Assembly (NCBI RefSeq): GCF_001625305.1
Contig: NW_017802758.1
Span: 358,803 to 422,802, forward strand
DNA length: 64,000 nucleotides
Reading direction: 5' to 3'
Origin: Branchiostoma belcheri
Taxonomy: Eukaryota > Chordata > Leptocardii > Amphioxiformes > Branchiostomatidae
The first letter of the stretch is position 1; each line of letters opens with the position of its first letter. Positions 20,557-32,340 of this stretch are shown piece after piece. The notes beneath the pieces were generated by a model. The model was not told the origin of the DNA. It saw only the letters and a program-made list of their open reading frames with translations, and did not search any database. Made by a program: the position numbers and the translations under genes.

Positions 20557-23500
20557 CACATCTTGTTTGATGTTGCTGGTACTTCCCAGTGGGTTCAGCA
20601 GTTGAACACCACCCGTCATGGGGAATTTTGGCCGTTAAAAGTTTATTGTATTCATTTTTGGATGATCTATAGGGTGCTGCTGATGTAACCGAATCACTTC
20701 ATGGGAAGGCTTTATGTTTTAAATACTGAAAAAAAAGGAGGAAATGCCTGAATCAGTAAATGTTCTGTACCGGACATGCAGACGTAGTTGTGCTGCTCCG
20801 TGCAGAACGCTTTGTTCGCCTTGTAGTTGTCGGAGCTGTCCATGAAAACACACAGGTCCAACGGGGACGAGACTTCGTCTACTGACCACTGCAGGGGGGC
20901 TGTTTAGGAAAAATAATGATGAAAAAATTAGATATTTAAGCTAAGCACCTTGCCAGATACAATAAGAGGTACATATCTTTAACGCAATATTTGAGTTAAG
21001 GTAAGCAAATATTTTTTGAAATGATTTCGTCGACGAATTTGTGAAGTTATTAATAACGGTTAGAGGTCTTATTACCAAGACACAGTATTAGAAATAAAGC
21101 CAAGGATCCCATATGTAAAGATTATCTGATCCTCGAGCTTATTCTGCGTTGCCCAGTATATGCAAAGTATCAGTTTGACACCAAAGTCTGTATAATACCT
21201 AAAACAGGAGAGCCATCACTGTAGAAGACAGGTAGCGGAGCGGTTTTCATGGCCAGCCAGTTGGAGACGCCGGTGGTGTTCGCGATGATGTTCGCCAGGA
21301 ACTGTTGCTGCTGCGGGTCTCTCAGGTCCACCATGCGGCCGCTGCTGGCACTGCAGGCCTGGGTGGCGTCTCGATGGGTGACAGCTGAGGTCGAGAACTG
21401 ATAGCAATCCCCGGCAAAGAATGCTGGGTACAGAAATAATATGACCAACACGATATGACTGATACAAAAGTGAATTTACCAACAGAAGAGATATATAAAG
21501 CCTGTTACTTGCTAAGTAAGGGTGACTGTTGTAACGTGGAATAATCAAATTTCAGCTCACTTTGAACGCATTGCGTAAAGATGTTTATATGCTTTAAAAT
21601 GTTCATACAAGCTTTACCGAAACAAAGCTATCACCGTATTGTATTAGAGCTATTTACGGACTTGCAACGATGCAAGAGATGGATAAAAAGCTTGATTTCC
21701 CTTCAAATATTGCATTAGAAGTCCTACCAGTTTCACAGTTCTTTCCGGTGGCATCTTTAGGGCAAACACAGCGGTAGCCGTTCACGTGATCCAGGCATGT
21801 TCCTCCCAGCCAGCAAGGATTGCTCGCGCACTCGTCAATGTCTGAAACATAAACAAACTCTTTTACTCTATTTTTCTATGAACTCATTCAATGTTTTGAG
21901 TATTTTTTTTCAGTTAGGTTCTGGTAGAGTTATTTATTAACCGTGAGTACTAACCTTGATCGCAGTTGTTCCCTGTCCAGCCGTTCTCACAGCTACAGGT
22001 GTAACTCGCATCGCCGTCAGTACAGGTTCCGTGTGCACATGGGGAGGACGCACAGTCGTCGACTGAAAGAAATTTAATGCAACAAATCACAGAAATACAG
22101 CCAGCTTCTGTTCAATGTCAATTACAGAACACGATGATTGTATGTCAATGAAACGATCGTACTAACTTTGATCACAGTTGTTCCCTGTCCAACCGTTCTC
22201 ACAGCTACAGGTGTAACTCGCCACGCCGTCAGTACAGGTACCATTTGCACATGGGGAGGACGCACAGTCATCGACGTCTGATAATATAAAACTTAATTTT
22301 AACTGAAATAAAATCAGAATACAACAACAAAGCCTTTGGTACTTCATCATTTAGTTACTCCGAAACCTGGTGAAAATGTACAACACCCTCATTTTGTATT
22401 CATTTGATAGGTAGCGTTTTATTTCTCCCTGGACCGTATTATCTAATAAACATTACTTTTGCAAAATGTAATATCTTCTTTGTTACAATGAAACAATTAA
22501 ATACTAATCTAGGTCACAGTTGCGTCATTTGTTTAATTCAAAACCATTGTCATATAATGTGTATTATAATGCAAGATCACAATCACACACATTGAGAGGC
22601 TAAATTCAGGCTTTAAAAACTTTGAAACGGTTAATCATCATTATATTAGTTTTTCGTTGTTGTTTTGTATTATTTTTGGAATCCAGGAAGATTAGTTGCA
22701 AAAATATTGTGCAACTAATGTATATTCCAATAAAGTATTTAAGTATCAAGAGCCCATGTTATATATTTAGTATTAGAAGTCCTCTCAATATATGTTTTTT
22801 TGCTACTACATGTTATACTTTCCTAGAAAGTAAGACGGAAAAAAAATGAATTCCTTTGTGATGTTTTACCATATGGAAGTTGCAGTCTCACCTGCACACA
22901 GGGCGTACTTGTTGTTGTAGTGCGCTCCATTCGCTGAATCTGTGCCGTAGCTGTGAGTGTCGTAGTCCACTCCCCAGGCGTCGCCATTAACCCAGTTAGG
23001 GCGATACACAAAGGTGTCATCAAGGGGCTGGCAGTACCGAGGGTCAGTATCACCACAAAGTTTGCCAGAGAGGATCCATTGGGTACGGCAGTTGACGTCG
23101 ATACCCGCACCGTCAAACGTGATGCAGTCTGAGGTCCAGTGGGTGGTACACGGACCACTACCTGACTGATAGCACGGATATCTCATCCCCACCGACGTGC
23201 AGGTGGTTTTTGCGTTGGTTCCGGTCATGGTTCCGAACGCGCGAACCTTATAAAAGGCCCAAGTGTCATGGGTGGCCAGGTACACCTGTTCACCTGAAGA
23301 AGTTACAAAAAGTTGTTGATCACCAGTTCTTAGATTTTTCACATATTTCAAAAGTACTGTAATGTATTTTGATGATAGAATATTTCTATGACAAAAGCGC
23401 CTACAGTTAATTTATATAACCTAGTCCACCATGTAAGTCAACAAAAGGTAGATACCAAGTGAGCTTGATAAAAAAATCATAGACTGCACTTATATCTCCT

Positions 23501-24052
23501 TTATCATGTATGTATCAAGGGTGCTGTATGTATCATCGTTATACGTTATATATAGTAATGGCGCCTAAAGGGAATCAACGCCGAAGATAAGAACACGTGT
23601 ACACACCTATTGACATTATCCACCGGGTCACACATATCCTCCACCCTTATAAAATGTGTCTAAAGAGACCTCAAATGTAACGACCTCCAGTAAAACACAC
23701 CCTTGCATACGTATCTAAACTGTGCACATCTGATGTGATGTATTTCTCAAACGCACCGTTTTTAAAGTGGTTATTTGTAACCCAGAGGATAAATGTTAAT
23801 GACAGTGGCGTACATATTCACGGCTTACATCTCCTGCATGGATATTACCGTCAAGCATGACAAATAGATCTTGCGCAAATAAAGTTATTTCATTAACCAC
23901 AGTTTGTTGTATCTATGTTTACAGGAAAGGAATAACCATACAAAACCCCAATCTCGCTCTCACTCTCCCTAATTGATTAGATAATAACGCAAACCTTGTG
24001 CCGAGGCCGTCCAGGCGACAACAGCCGCGATCAACAGCAGGAATCCTGACAT
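18691..24052 (-). CDS. Secreted EGF / C-type-lectin mosaic protein, 11 exons
   Basis: Minus-strand exons: 24052-23995, 23293-22892, 22277-22167, 22062-21955, 21841-21728, 21423-21199, 20899-20771, 20138-20019, 19614-19501, 19308-19231, 18800-18691. All borders are GT/AG and every internal junction is phase 1; together they give 522 residues. Order: signal peptide ([18 protein letters not shown]); a 134-residue Cys-rich module I do not recognise ([13 protein letters not shown] ... [10 protein letters not shown]); two near-identical EGF modules (DDCASSPCA); a calcium-binding-type EGF ([10 protein letters not shown]); a two-exon C-type lectin domain (GDCYQF ... LCVFM ... FCTEQ ... YVCM); an EGF ([10 protein letters not shown]); another cbEGF ([10 protein letters not shown]); two short Cys modules. 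There is no transmembrane segment, so it is probably extracellular or cuticular. The lectin domain lacks a clear EPN/QPD-WND calcium-sugar site, so carbohydrate binding is doubtful. Confidence 0.87.
19174..19214. repeat. (GT)n microsatellite
   Basis: An uninterrupted GT run in intron 10 of the EGF/lectin gene, about 17 bases beyond the end of exon 10. It is the source of a His-Thr-rich spurious frame on the minus strand. Confidence 0.9.
20521..20562. repeat. (CA)n microsatellite
   Basis: A CA run with one interruption (CG) in intron 7 of the EGF/lectin gene. Confidence 0.85.
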
Positions 24053-24815
24053 CCTTACCGTCCGTAGAACAGAGCTAGACTGTGGTACGTGTTGGGTTCG
24101 CTCTGAGCTGTAAGAATCTTTAGACACGAAGATACAAAGCGCTGATTGTTACTGGACTGAATAGGGAGTCATCAAGACAGCATCACACCCTTAACTCCAG
24201 CGATATTTGACCCACTTTTTCCAATTAAAATGTACTCTGGCTTCATGATTATGTCATTAAGCTAACCTGGTAACGGACAGTGTTTTGTGGACGGCTTAGT
24301 TGAATGAGCTGAGACCATAGCAACGGCAGCCTGGTTGATGTCAGCAATATCTTCTTTAGACCTCTTGCACACACAAAAGATATTCGTATATTCAACATCT
24401 GGACAATTAAAAGATCGTTCCTGCCACTAGATAAGCCAAGAACTATTTTTTCTCAATCTTAACAAACTTGTTTCCTTAACACAGGAAATCAGAAAAGATC
24501 ATTTAAAGATGCGTCACATGCACACTTTTGTAACCATTGGCACATTACGTGTATAACGTATAGAGAACATGCAGTAGTAATACTACGTGCCGTACTATAT
24601 ATGGCACACTGGGGGCTTCAAACTTTTCCATTCAAACGTGTTCATTTGCCAATCATTTGCACGAACCATAATGGGCACTGTTCATTGGATAAATGGGGGC
24701 GGACGACCTGACTGTCAGTTGACATTTAATAAGGAACGGGGTGCAGAGGGTTGTGTAATATTGTGTACGTGACAGCATTGACCTGTGCAAGAAAGTCCTA
24801 ATAAATATAGAGGAA
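24053..24815. other. Upstream region of the EGF/lectin gene
   Basis: This holds the presumed 5' UTR and promoter of the minus-strand secreted-protein gene. No core promoter element could be assigned. The + frame at 24587-24772 has no domain. Confidence 0.4.
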
Positions 24816-24978
24816 AGCGACTCTTTTTACACAACCATGTATTTTATTCAGCCGACGTTTCGGTGACCGTCTGTCACCTTCCTCATGGCAATTCTGACTG
24901 GTTCACATTGCACTGCAACACTGTCACCAAAATGTCTGCTGAATAAAAGACTTTATTGTGTAGAAACAAACAGTCTCT
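24816..24978. mobile_element. 163-bp terminal-inverted-repeat element
   Basis: The left arm (24816-24867: TTTTATTCAGCCGACGTTTC then GGTGAC) and right arm (24926-24978: GTCACC ... TGCTGAATAAAAGACT ... AGTCTCT) are imperfect inverse copies of about 50 bp. The interior GTGACCGTCTGTCACC is itself palindromic. This is a compact non-autonomous element of the CCGACGTTTCGG repeat type common in marine invertebrates (recollection, not searched). Confidence 0.6.
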
Positions 24979-26515
24979 TCACTAAGTGACTTACCAACCT
25001 GATGAAACTATTCACGAAGTCCGAAACAAAGATTTTGTGTTGATGCCATCATAGAAGCAGTGGATGTCTGTTACAGTTCGGTAAGTCGCCTGTCGTAGAC
25101 TGTCATGGAACCTACTGTTGCCAGGGGATTCTTCTGTTGGTTCTTTGGACATTTCCGACAATCCCGAGTCAGAAAACACGTGCAAATGAAGACTAACTGG
25201 TGAGGAACCAGAACAATGGAGCTCACGTAGTCCAAGATAAGGCGTTGCCGCCAGAATTCAAAATTTGTATAAAAAATGATGTTTGAAAGGGCCAGAACAT
25301 AACTTGTTGGCTCTAGAAAAAAATGTCTAAAATATGCGATCCGCGTCTGAGATTGATGTCGAATGGGTGGACAGAGTTTGGAAGTGATTGCTCAGGATAT
25401 GCGACTTGCCCAGACTTTAGAAGCAATATGCCATGAATGATCTACAGATATCCGGGAATTATATCACCATAAAAGTAGCACTGTCCTTCCAACCAGTGCT
25501 TTGATATAGACTTTGATCATGTTCGAAACAATGCAACGTTGCATAATGCTTTAATCAGCATATTTCCTACAATCTCAATTTCGTTGTCTAAGAAATCATA
25601 GCTGCAGCTGGACATGTAGTTAGTGAATACTTTTGGAGGGAAACATATTAAAAACCTGCGCATAGCAAAATCTCAACTTTTCCACAACCATCCTTTTTAC
25701 CTATTAGTTTACAAAAGAGAAAGAGGAGATCTCGAGGACAAACCGCCGATTTGCGGAAACAACAAAGCCTTCCATTTGTTTTAATCTCTAAAAGCTGCCG
25801 AAACACCCTATGAATTCATCTTCTAGATGAAAAATTGTATACACCCTGCAATCTGGCATCTTTGATTTTTTTTCTCTTCAGCAATCAGTTTGCCCACTAA
25901 AAATGGTTTTGCCCGGGGACAATAGACGCAGTTAAAAACAACCTGTTGTAGTGGACGTCTCTAGGAGTTGAATACGGGACAGGTATTTAGTAAAACACCT
26001 GTTTGTTCTGGATACCAGGCTTTGTAGCATAGCGTTACGTCATTCATTACGTTTCAGGACCGAAACGTCACGGGTTTGATTCCCTCTCCGGGCGTATAAA
26101 GTTTGGCCGATGTGTAGCCATTTGAACCTCAACAGACCCTCATCCTGTAGAAAAAAACAGACCTCATAGTTACACATAACGGTGAGTTTTGGTGGTTAAT
26201 CTTTACCTTACAGAAAAAAAAGACAAAAAGACTTTAAAAGCACAATATTTTTTCCCCACCTCCAACCTCTAAACAAAGATTGGTAACCCCGGCAACTACA
26301 TAAAATCAATGTAAAGAGAGGGATTAATGGCGATTTTTTTAGTTTTGAGGACTGATAACCAGAAACTGAGATTCTGATAATCCGACAGCAAGAAGATCGC
26401 TTTGTATGGCGCTCGTCGTTAGGAAGTTTGAGGTTTTAGTTAATCCGTGGCCTTGAAAAAGTAATGTGGTTGTCTTTGCAAGGGATCTTTTTGTCTTTAT
26501 TTGGAAAAAGGGAGA
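24979..26515. other. Non-coding stretch
   Basis: No gene is visible apart from a tRNA-like SINE head at 26023-26083. Sequence composition is ordinary. Confidence 0.4.
26023..26083 (+). repeat. tRNA-derived (SINE-like) promoter region
   Basis: TGTAGCATAGCG (A-box-like) and GGTTTGATTCC (B box, consensus GGTTCGANTCC) stand 39 bases apart, the spacing of an internal RNA polymerase III promoter. ACGTTTC...GAAACGT between them could be an anticodon-type stem. Flanks do not pair as an acceptor stem, so it is a SINE head or tRNA relic, not a functional tRNA. Confidence 0.4.
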
Positions 26516-26531
26516 GAGAGATACACATACA

Positions 26532-26534
26532 TGT

Positions 26535-26623
<89 letters not shown>

Positions 26624-26630
26624 CAAAACA
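26532..26630. repeat. (CA)n microsatellite
   Basis: A long CA array interrupted by single changes (CG, AGACAAA). It creates several overlapping His/Thr- or Cys/Val-rich frames on both strands between 26339 and 26975; none is a gene. Confidence 0.92.
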
Positions 26631-26984
26631 CATATGCAAAGGAAAACATAATCCTCTATCAAAGCAGGAGAGGATTTGGCAGATGTACCGTATTTTGCCA
26701 CGGCATCCAGTGTCGTCGCACATTGGGTCAGCTGCACGTCCTGAGTGCAAGTAATGAACACACGGTGAACTCCAGGGCATTTGGATGATACTCAACGGCT
26801 TAACTTTTTTGCTATCCCAGATAGAAAGGAAAATCAGTCGAAAACGTAAGGTATGCTGCCGTCCGAATTCACGGTGTCTGACTGACCGTCGATTAAAAAA
26901 TGATGTTTGAAAATGACCCGAACGTGATGACTTGGCATGTGTTTCCAGACGAAACTTCGACCAATTTAGGTACATTAGACCATT

Positions 26985-27815
26985 GTGTGGTTGTTTGTCA
27001 GCTTAACATGCATATTTCTGGTAGTTGTGTCAAACGTCATATATGGCAAGGGACGGGTTGTCATCCCGGCTGTCTCCGACCAGGATCGCACACTCGACAA
27101 GGACAAGGATAAGGCTGATTTACTGAACAACATATTCGTCCAAACTACAAATGACAGCAACCATCCGGATTACATGCCGAGACTCCGGACGTACACAGAT
27201 AAGTAAAGAACTTAGCTCCATACAGCTGACACCCGCGGAAGGATACAAGATCTGCGCACAAACAAGGCTCTAGGCCCAGATGGTATGTCAACCCGTCTAC
27301 TTAAGGAAGCCGCTCTAGTCATAAGTGTATCTCTCGGTGAACTGTTTAATTCTAACTATCAACCGAACACTTTCCAACAGAGCGAAAATAGTGTAATGTC
27401 TCGCCAGTTTACAAAAAGAGAGACCGGGCGGGTCTAGGAAACTACAGGCCTATTGCCCTTCCGCAAACGGCGGGAAAGGCACTCAAGGGACTTGTGTACA
27501 ACCGGTTATACAAGTATCTGACAGATAATGACTTAATGGACCCTAAGCAATCTGGCTTAGGGTCCATTAGAAAGAAAGACGACGGGACTGTTCTACTGCT
27601 ACGTCTGATTCAACTGGTCTAAATCCATAGAAGATCCAAACATCGCCTGTACCGCTGCAGTATTTTTGGATGCAAGACGCGCCTTTGACACAGTTTGGCA
27701 TGACGGACTTATTTACAAACTCACCCGATATGGAATCCGCGGTTCGCTGCTGGGCTGGTTCACTGATACCTGTCAGGGCGCCAACAAAGGGTGGCTATTA
27801 ACAACAAGGTATGTG
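26985..27815 (+). pseudogene. Decayed non-LTR reverse transcriptase
   Basis: Pieces in shifting frames match LINE order: DKADLLNNIFVQT with a following proline-rich segment (to 27206), then NKALGPDGMSTRLLKEAA (about 27253-27315), then VFLDARRAFDTVWHDGLIYK (about 27664-27720) and YGIRGSLLGWF (about 27730-27762). These are the pre-palm linker, the KAxGPDG block and the catalytic D-x5-FDxVxH block of jockey/CR1-group enzymes. Several stops and frame changes, plus the lack of anything after about 27815, show a dead, 3'-truncated copy. It belongs to a different lineage from the 5.5-9 kb element. Confidence 0.7.
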
Positions 27816-28349
27816 ACTTGAGACGTTAGTACTAGTTGTTTTCGTACGGCCAGTGCCAAATCGGTAATTCTACAACGTTCTTATTACTCAAGAAGAAAAA
27901 TTTGTGTCCCCGTCCGTGGCAAAACAAGGCAAAATAATCGACAACAGATAAACCTAGGCCATTCACGACGCCAGCCAGCAGAAGGCTGTCTAATGGACTA
28001 TACCACACTACTTTGAAAAAGGGGTATTCTGTGTTTTGTATTGTGATTGTGACATTACCCATGTTTCCTTTTTTCTTGTAACGTTACTCTTTACATATCT
28101 GTTAAATGTAAAATTTCAGCAATCGTTTCATCATCGTGCGTTATATACATTGTATTTCCCGAGGGGTTGTAATATAAGATGCATTACGTCAATGATGACT
28201 AGACATCCAAGTATTACGATACTCCAAAAAGCAGTTACTGAAGCAACTGGATATGTTTTCGGAATATAAGATATCTTGTTTGTACATTTTACTGAACAGA
28301 AGGGTGCGCAAATCCTTTGGACACACGGAGTGATCACTTAAGCATCAGT

Positions 28350-29597
28350 ATGGCAGAAGGAGGCAGTCGTCCATCGGGACAGGATCGTACGAATCAACTT
28401 AATATTCTAGCAATTAGCTCGTTATCTCGTGATCTCCAGACGGTGTATCTAGTCATCGCCCTAGTGGTGTCAGTGGGGTGCGGTCTGCTTCTGATCTTCT
28501 TGGTTTGGAAGAAAGAGTATCTACAGAAGCCCAGCCACTACCTACGGTGTAACCTGGCGGTAGACGACATCATTTTCACCGGCGGACTGATCCCCACCCA
28601 GATCTACAGATTTTTCCAGCAAGACGTCGAGAGCGAACAGCTACTGTGTTCGGCAAAAGCATTGCTGTTGGCCGCATGTCTGGTTTCTATGCTGGGTACG
28701 TACCTTATGATGGCGGTAGAACTGTACTATTGCATCTGCCATCCCCTACACTATCATAGCAAAGTCACAACAAAACGTGTGTTGTGTGCCATTTTGGCAA
28801 GTAGAGTCATTTCCATGATCTTGGGACTAGGACCTGTGGTGTTCAGCGGACTGCCCAATCTTAATGCCAACCTACAGTGTGAGCTCGAACCTGCAAACAG
28901 TGCCAGCGTAGCCGCCATCCTCAGAACCATCGTTCTGTTTGTTGCCGTCCTCGTTGGTTTCACCATACTCATACTCTACTACTTCGTCCTCAAGGAAGCC
29001 AGAAAACAACAAGCAAGGGATGAGAGTCGCAACATGTGGATATTCCAGACCAAGGCATTCCGAAAAATGGCTCCGCATGCTATCATTTTGGCCGTGTCCG
29101 GTGCCACGAGCTTCTTTCAGGTCGCTATGGTACGAAATGTGATCAGTATGGAGGAAAAGGCATCACATTCCATGATTGTCACTGAACGCGTGGCCACTCT
29201 ACTGCAGTTTACCCTGTCGTCAATGGCTAACCCTATCATCTACAGCTTTCGCCTTCCAGAGTTTCGCAAAGCCTGTAAAGAACTCTGTGGTTTGCCAACT
29301 AGCCTTCCTGTGGCATCGAACGTACGACGAAAGCAGGACATGAACACGACCGTATGTTCTCTCACCCAAGCTTCAAGCTGTCCTGTCACAAGCCGCGAGA
29401 CGGTTAACGGCACGCTCCCCAACCAAATCACAGCACAGGCAGACATTGAAATCAAGCAAGCGCCCAGTTGCACTTACGGGCGACCGAAACAGATCGCTAT
29501 AGGGGCCGAGGAACGTGCTGCACCGACACCTGTTTCTGGAGGCTGCGGTGATACCGTGCTGGAAACCATCCCAGGTCAGACCAACGTGAATGCCTAG
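28350..29597 (+). CDS. Rhodopsin-class 7TM G-protein-coupled receptor, single exon
   Basis: 415 codons from ATG at 28350; an earlier in-frame TTG is not used. TM1 is about 31-53. TM2 holds NLAVDD with the conserved Asp at 72. Cys100 before TM3 and Cys177 in extracellular loop 2 can form the usual disulfide. TM3 ends ELYYCICHPLHY, so the DRY triplet is Glu124-Leu125-Tyr126. TM5 is about 188-214 and TM6 about 241-261, without the usual CWxP. TM7 has NPIIY (294-298), followed by helix 8 and a Cys-containing tail. The C-terminal region is Ser/Thr-rich. Intronless structure and the CHPLHY loop resemble amphioxus chemosensory or odorant-receptor-like genes, but the ligand is unknown. Loss of the TM3 Arg may alter G-protein coupling. 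Confidence 0.85.
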   Translation: MAEGGSRPSGQDRTNQLNILAISSLSRDLQTVYLVIALVVSVGCGLLLIFLVWKKEYLQKPSHYLRCNLAVDDIIFTGGLIPTQIYRFFQQDVESEQLLCSAKALLLAACLVSMLGTYLMMAVELYYCICHPLHYHSKVTTKRVLCAILASRVISMILGLGPVVFSGLPNLNANLQCELEPANSASVAAILRTIVLFVAVLVGFTILILYYFVLKEARKQQARDESRNMWIFQTKAFRKMAPHAIILAVSGATSFFQVAMVRNVISMEEKASHSMIVTERVATLLQFTLSSMANPIIYSFRLPEFRKACKELCGLPTSLPVASNVRRKQDMNTTVCSLTQASSCPVTSRETVNGTLPNQITAQADIEIKQAPSCTYGRPKQIAIGAEERAAPTPVSGGCGDTVLETIPGQTNVNA

Positions 29598-31330
29598 CCA
29601 GTACAAAGTCAAATTCTAACGTCTGACATTCTGCGAACAGTTCTGTTCTGTAACACTTAGTTGGACGTGTCAACGTGACTTAGAAAGAAGATACGGTTAA
29701 AAGAAACTGAAGTCAAGGAGTCGGAAAGGAGATAGGATCAAGAAATTTATGGAGAAAACTGTATTAACTGTGTTACACAAGAAAAAAGGGTCGACATAGT
29801 TTGACAGTACTGTACTGTTTTTTTCTGTAGCGAGTAAAAAAAATCGCAAACAGTTTGGTAATTGAGAGGCAGGAACATGTGCAGTATAGCTTAGCGTTGT
29901 TAATCATTTGCACAATCATCATACAACATGAAAAAATCATTTTGTTATAAATGGTAAAGGGATATAGAAGGGAAGGTTAACCGGGGTATTTTGTTTTTAA
30001 ATTTATAAAAAGGAATATGAGATCACGTAAAGAAACGTCCATCCAAATCCCCTGAAAATCCCTGAGTGCGAAAAGATCGCGAACTATTAGGACTACCTAT
30101 TAGTAATAATACCTAGTTTATCCGCTCTGTATATATAAACCCTAGCTCTTCAAGCACGCAATTTGCAAAGTAACCCAGGAAACCACGTATTAAAGAGTTT
30201 CCAAATTTAAATATCTGATTACAGCACACAGGGGTTAATACTGCTCGGCGGGTCTAATATCTCGCCATGGTACCCTATGAGATTATATGACAGCATTTTA
30301 ATAGGGCGTAGAAAATAATCTAAAAATTACAAACATTTGACATAGAGCAGCCTTTACAAACCTTTGAATAATAAAGTATACACAGTAAGGCATTTCTCTA
30401 CAGCAAAGACTGCTAATAACCCTCATTATGTAGATCAGACTTGTCTTTAGTGTGCGCATGCGCAAGATGAAATCTCACGAGATTTCGTCCGTGACAACAC
30501 GAGATCTTGTTACCTGATAATGACCGCCGACCGGCGAGCCTAGCAACCGACTATTTACTTACTGTAACTAAGGTGTTTTGGGACGAATAAACCATCTATC
30601 AACCTTAAAGTATCTGTTTTACATTTATTTAAACCCTTTCCTGTCAACTCTCTGTGACCCTTTGTTTACCTTTGGGGATTTTCCATCCCGTCCTAATGGT
30701 AGCCGTATTACATGACCTCTCGCCGGGGCGGCTGCAGTACACATCTATTTGACGCTCCTCTTCAACTGCTATTTTCACCCTTTTTGATGGTTCTCCCATA
30801 GTAATCTTGTCATTCTTTACAAAGTTCATGCTTATTCCTACTTAAAAATGTAGTTTTTCTGTGCTTCGCGTGCTTAACGTTTCCTACGAGTAAAGTAATT
30901 TGTGAACCTGATATTCCTACGTGGATCGGGATCGCTATAGCACTAAATGTAGGTCAAACATCAAAATTAGCACTAAATGTAGGGCAAACATCAAACTTAC
31001 TTTCTTGTTCTAGAATAACTGTGTAAAATTGCACCCTATAGTAAACAAATACTTCCATATACACATACTTAAGGTGGAAAAAAGAAGACAAAACAGCAAT
31101 TATCTTTGAAATATCTGTTTTTTTCTGGTTCAAAACAGCTTTTACATGTATAGAAAAAGTAACTTCTTGTCAACCCCCACACTGAAATTCTAAATCGCAC
31201 GTCTGTCGCCACAAAACGAACCAATGAGCGGGCCGCATTTTGCCACGCCCACGCTCACACGCCTGATTTGCCTGATTTGCAAAGCTACCGGGCGACCTAC
31301 GAGCCGCGGTAAATACGGGATAGCAGGTGG
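29598..31330. other. Non-coding stretch with a CpG-richer tail
   Basis: Contains the presumed 3' UTR of the receptor gene, an NRF1-like palindrome at 30453-30464, and a GC-richer patch at about 31190-31320 with CCAAT and CCACGCCCACGC boxes that could be promoter-like. A 61-codon minus frame at 30644-30829 is lysine/arginine-rich but unrecognised. Confidence 0.4.
30453..30464. promoter_or_regulatory. NRF1-type palindrome TGCGCATGCGCA
   Basis: A perfect 12-bp TGCGCATGCGCA, the consensus for NRF1/NRF-1-like factors. CTCACGAGATTT (an inverted pair with AAATCT before it) lies within 20 bp. No start codon of a recognised gene is close on either strand, so its role is open. Confidence 0.4.
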
Positions 31331-31334
31331 ATAG

Positions 31335-32340
31335 GTGCCAGGAGTTTACATTGTGTCTCCTTTCCTTGGGAACATGGAGTACTACAGATTTAATAGTCGC
31401 TCACTGCGACTATTGGAGTGGTGTGTCGTCTCTCCTCCGAGTAATCCCTTCTCTCCTAGAAAGAGAGCCCCCGCTGTTCAGTCCCCATCGCCGCGGAACT
31501 GTTTCATCCTCGACACCCTCGACACTGCATATACCCATGCCGGTCTGGGTATCAACACCGGAAAGACAGAAGTGATGTTCCAGGGTCAACGTTCTAGTTC
31601 CCCCTGTATACAGATCAAGGTCACACAGCTGAAGAACGTCCGATCATTTACATACCTGGGATCAGTCCTGACCTCACCTTCTGACGACGTCCAAAGGCGA
31701 ATTGGACTCGCATCTGCTTCTTTCGGACGCCTCTCGAGCAGAGTTTTCTGAATAAGGACTTAGCTACCCAGACAAAGGTCGCGGTTTACAAGGCAGTATG
31801 CTTGTCCATCCTGCTTTACGCCAGCGAGACCTGGACTCTCTACAGACGACACATACAGTCTCTTGAGCGCTTTCACATCCGTTGCCTACAAAGAATTCTC
31901 GGACTCAAATGGTGGCACAAGGTCCCCCACGTCGAAATACGTCAAAGGGCCAACGTCGACCCATGGAGATCATCTTACTACAGAGACAGCTGAGATGGAC
32001 TGGTCACCTAATCCGCATACCCCCTAACAGTATGCCAAGACAAGTCCTCTACGGTGAGCTAACACATGACAGGAGGGTGGTCGGTGGTCAGTATAAGCGT
32101 TTTAAGGACTGCTTAAAACACAACTTGAAAAAATGTGACATTCCCACCCAAGACTTGGAACACTGCGCAGCAGACAGGAGTGGGTGGAGGAACGCCTGCA
32201 CGGACGGCTCACAGCTCTATACGAGGAGACTCAACGAGCTGTCGGAGGCCAGGAGGGCAAAACGCCACCTCAGAAGGGAAAGAGGAGAGAGGACATCGTC
32301 GGCAACCGACGGTCAGCCATAAGCAAGTAAGCAAGCAGTA
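31335..32340 (+). pseudogene. Non-LTR retrotransposon C-terminal fragment
   Basis: Frames in order give GLGINTGKTEVMFQGQR, VRSFTYLGSVL, AVYKAVCLSILLYASETWTL, HIRCLQRILGLKWWHKVPH and QLRWTGHLIRIP, ending with RSGWRNACTDGSQLY. This is the thumb and post-RT region of RTE/jockey-type LINE proteins (the LLYGSETW and LRWxGH blocks). At least two frame changes separate the parts (near 31751 and 31990). The tail has repeated AAGCAAGTAAGCAAGC (32316-32337), a plausible tandem 3' end. The polymerase core with the catalytic Asp residues is missing, so this is a 5'-truncated dead copy. Confidence 0.75.

Noticed and set aside
24999-25027. Hammerhead-ribozyme-like core (CTGATGA ... CGAAAC) next to the 163-bp TIR element
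   Set aside because: The bases between the two core blocks do not pair as stem II (the first pairs are A-C mismatches), and no flanking stem I or III is evident.
26023-26083. Functional tRNA gene
   Set aside because: A and B boxes are present but acceptor and T stems do not pair; kept only as a SINE-like relic.
26339-26975. Open frames rich in Cys/Val or His/Thr on both strands
   Set aside because: They are translations of the CA microsatellite; no domain or splice context.
30644-30829. 61-codon minus-strand ORF as a gene
   Set aside because: Too short, no domain, no splice signals, and the nearby NRF1-like site lies on the wrong side to be its promoter.
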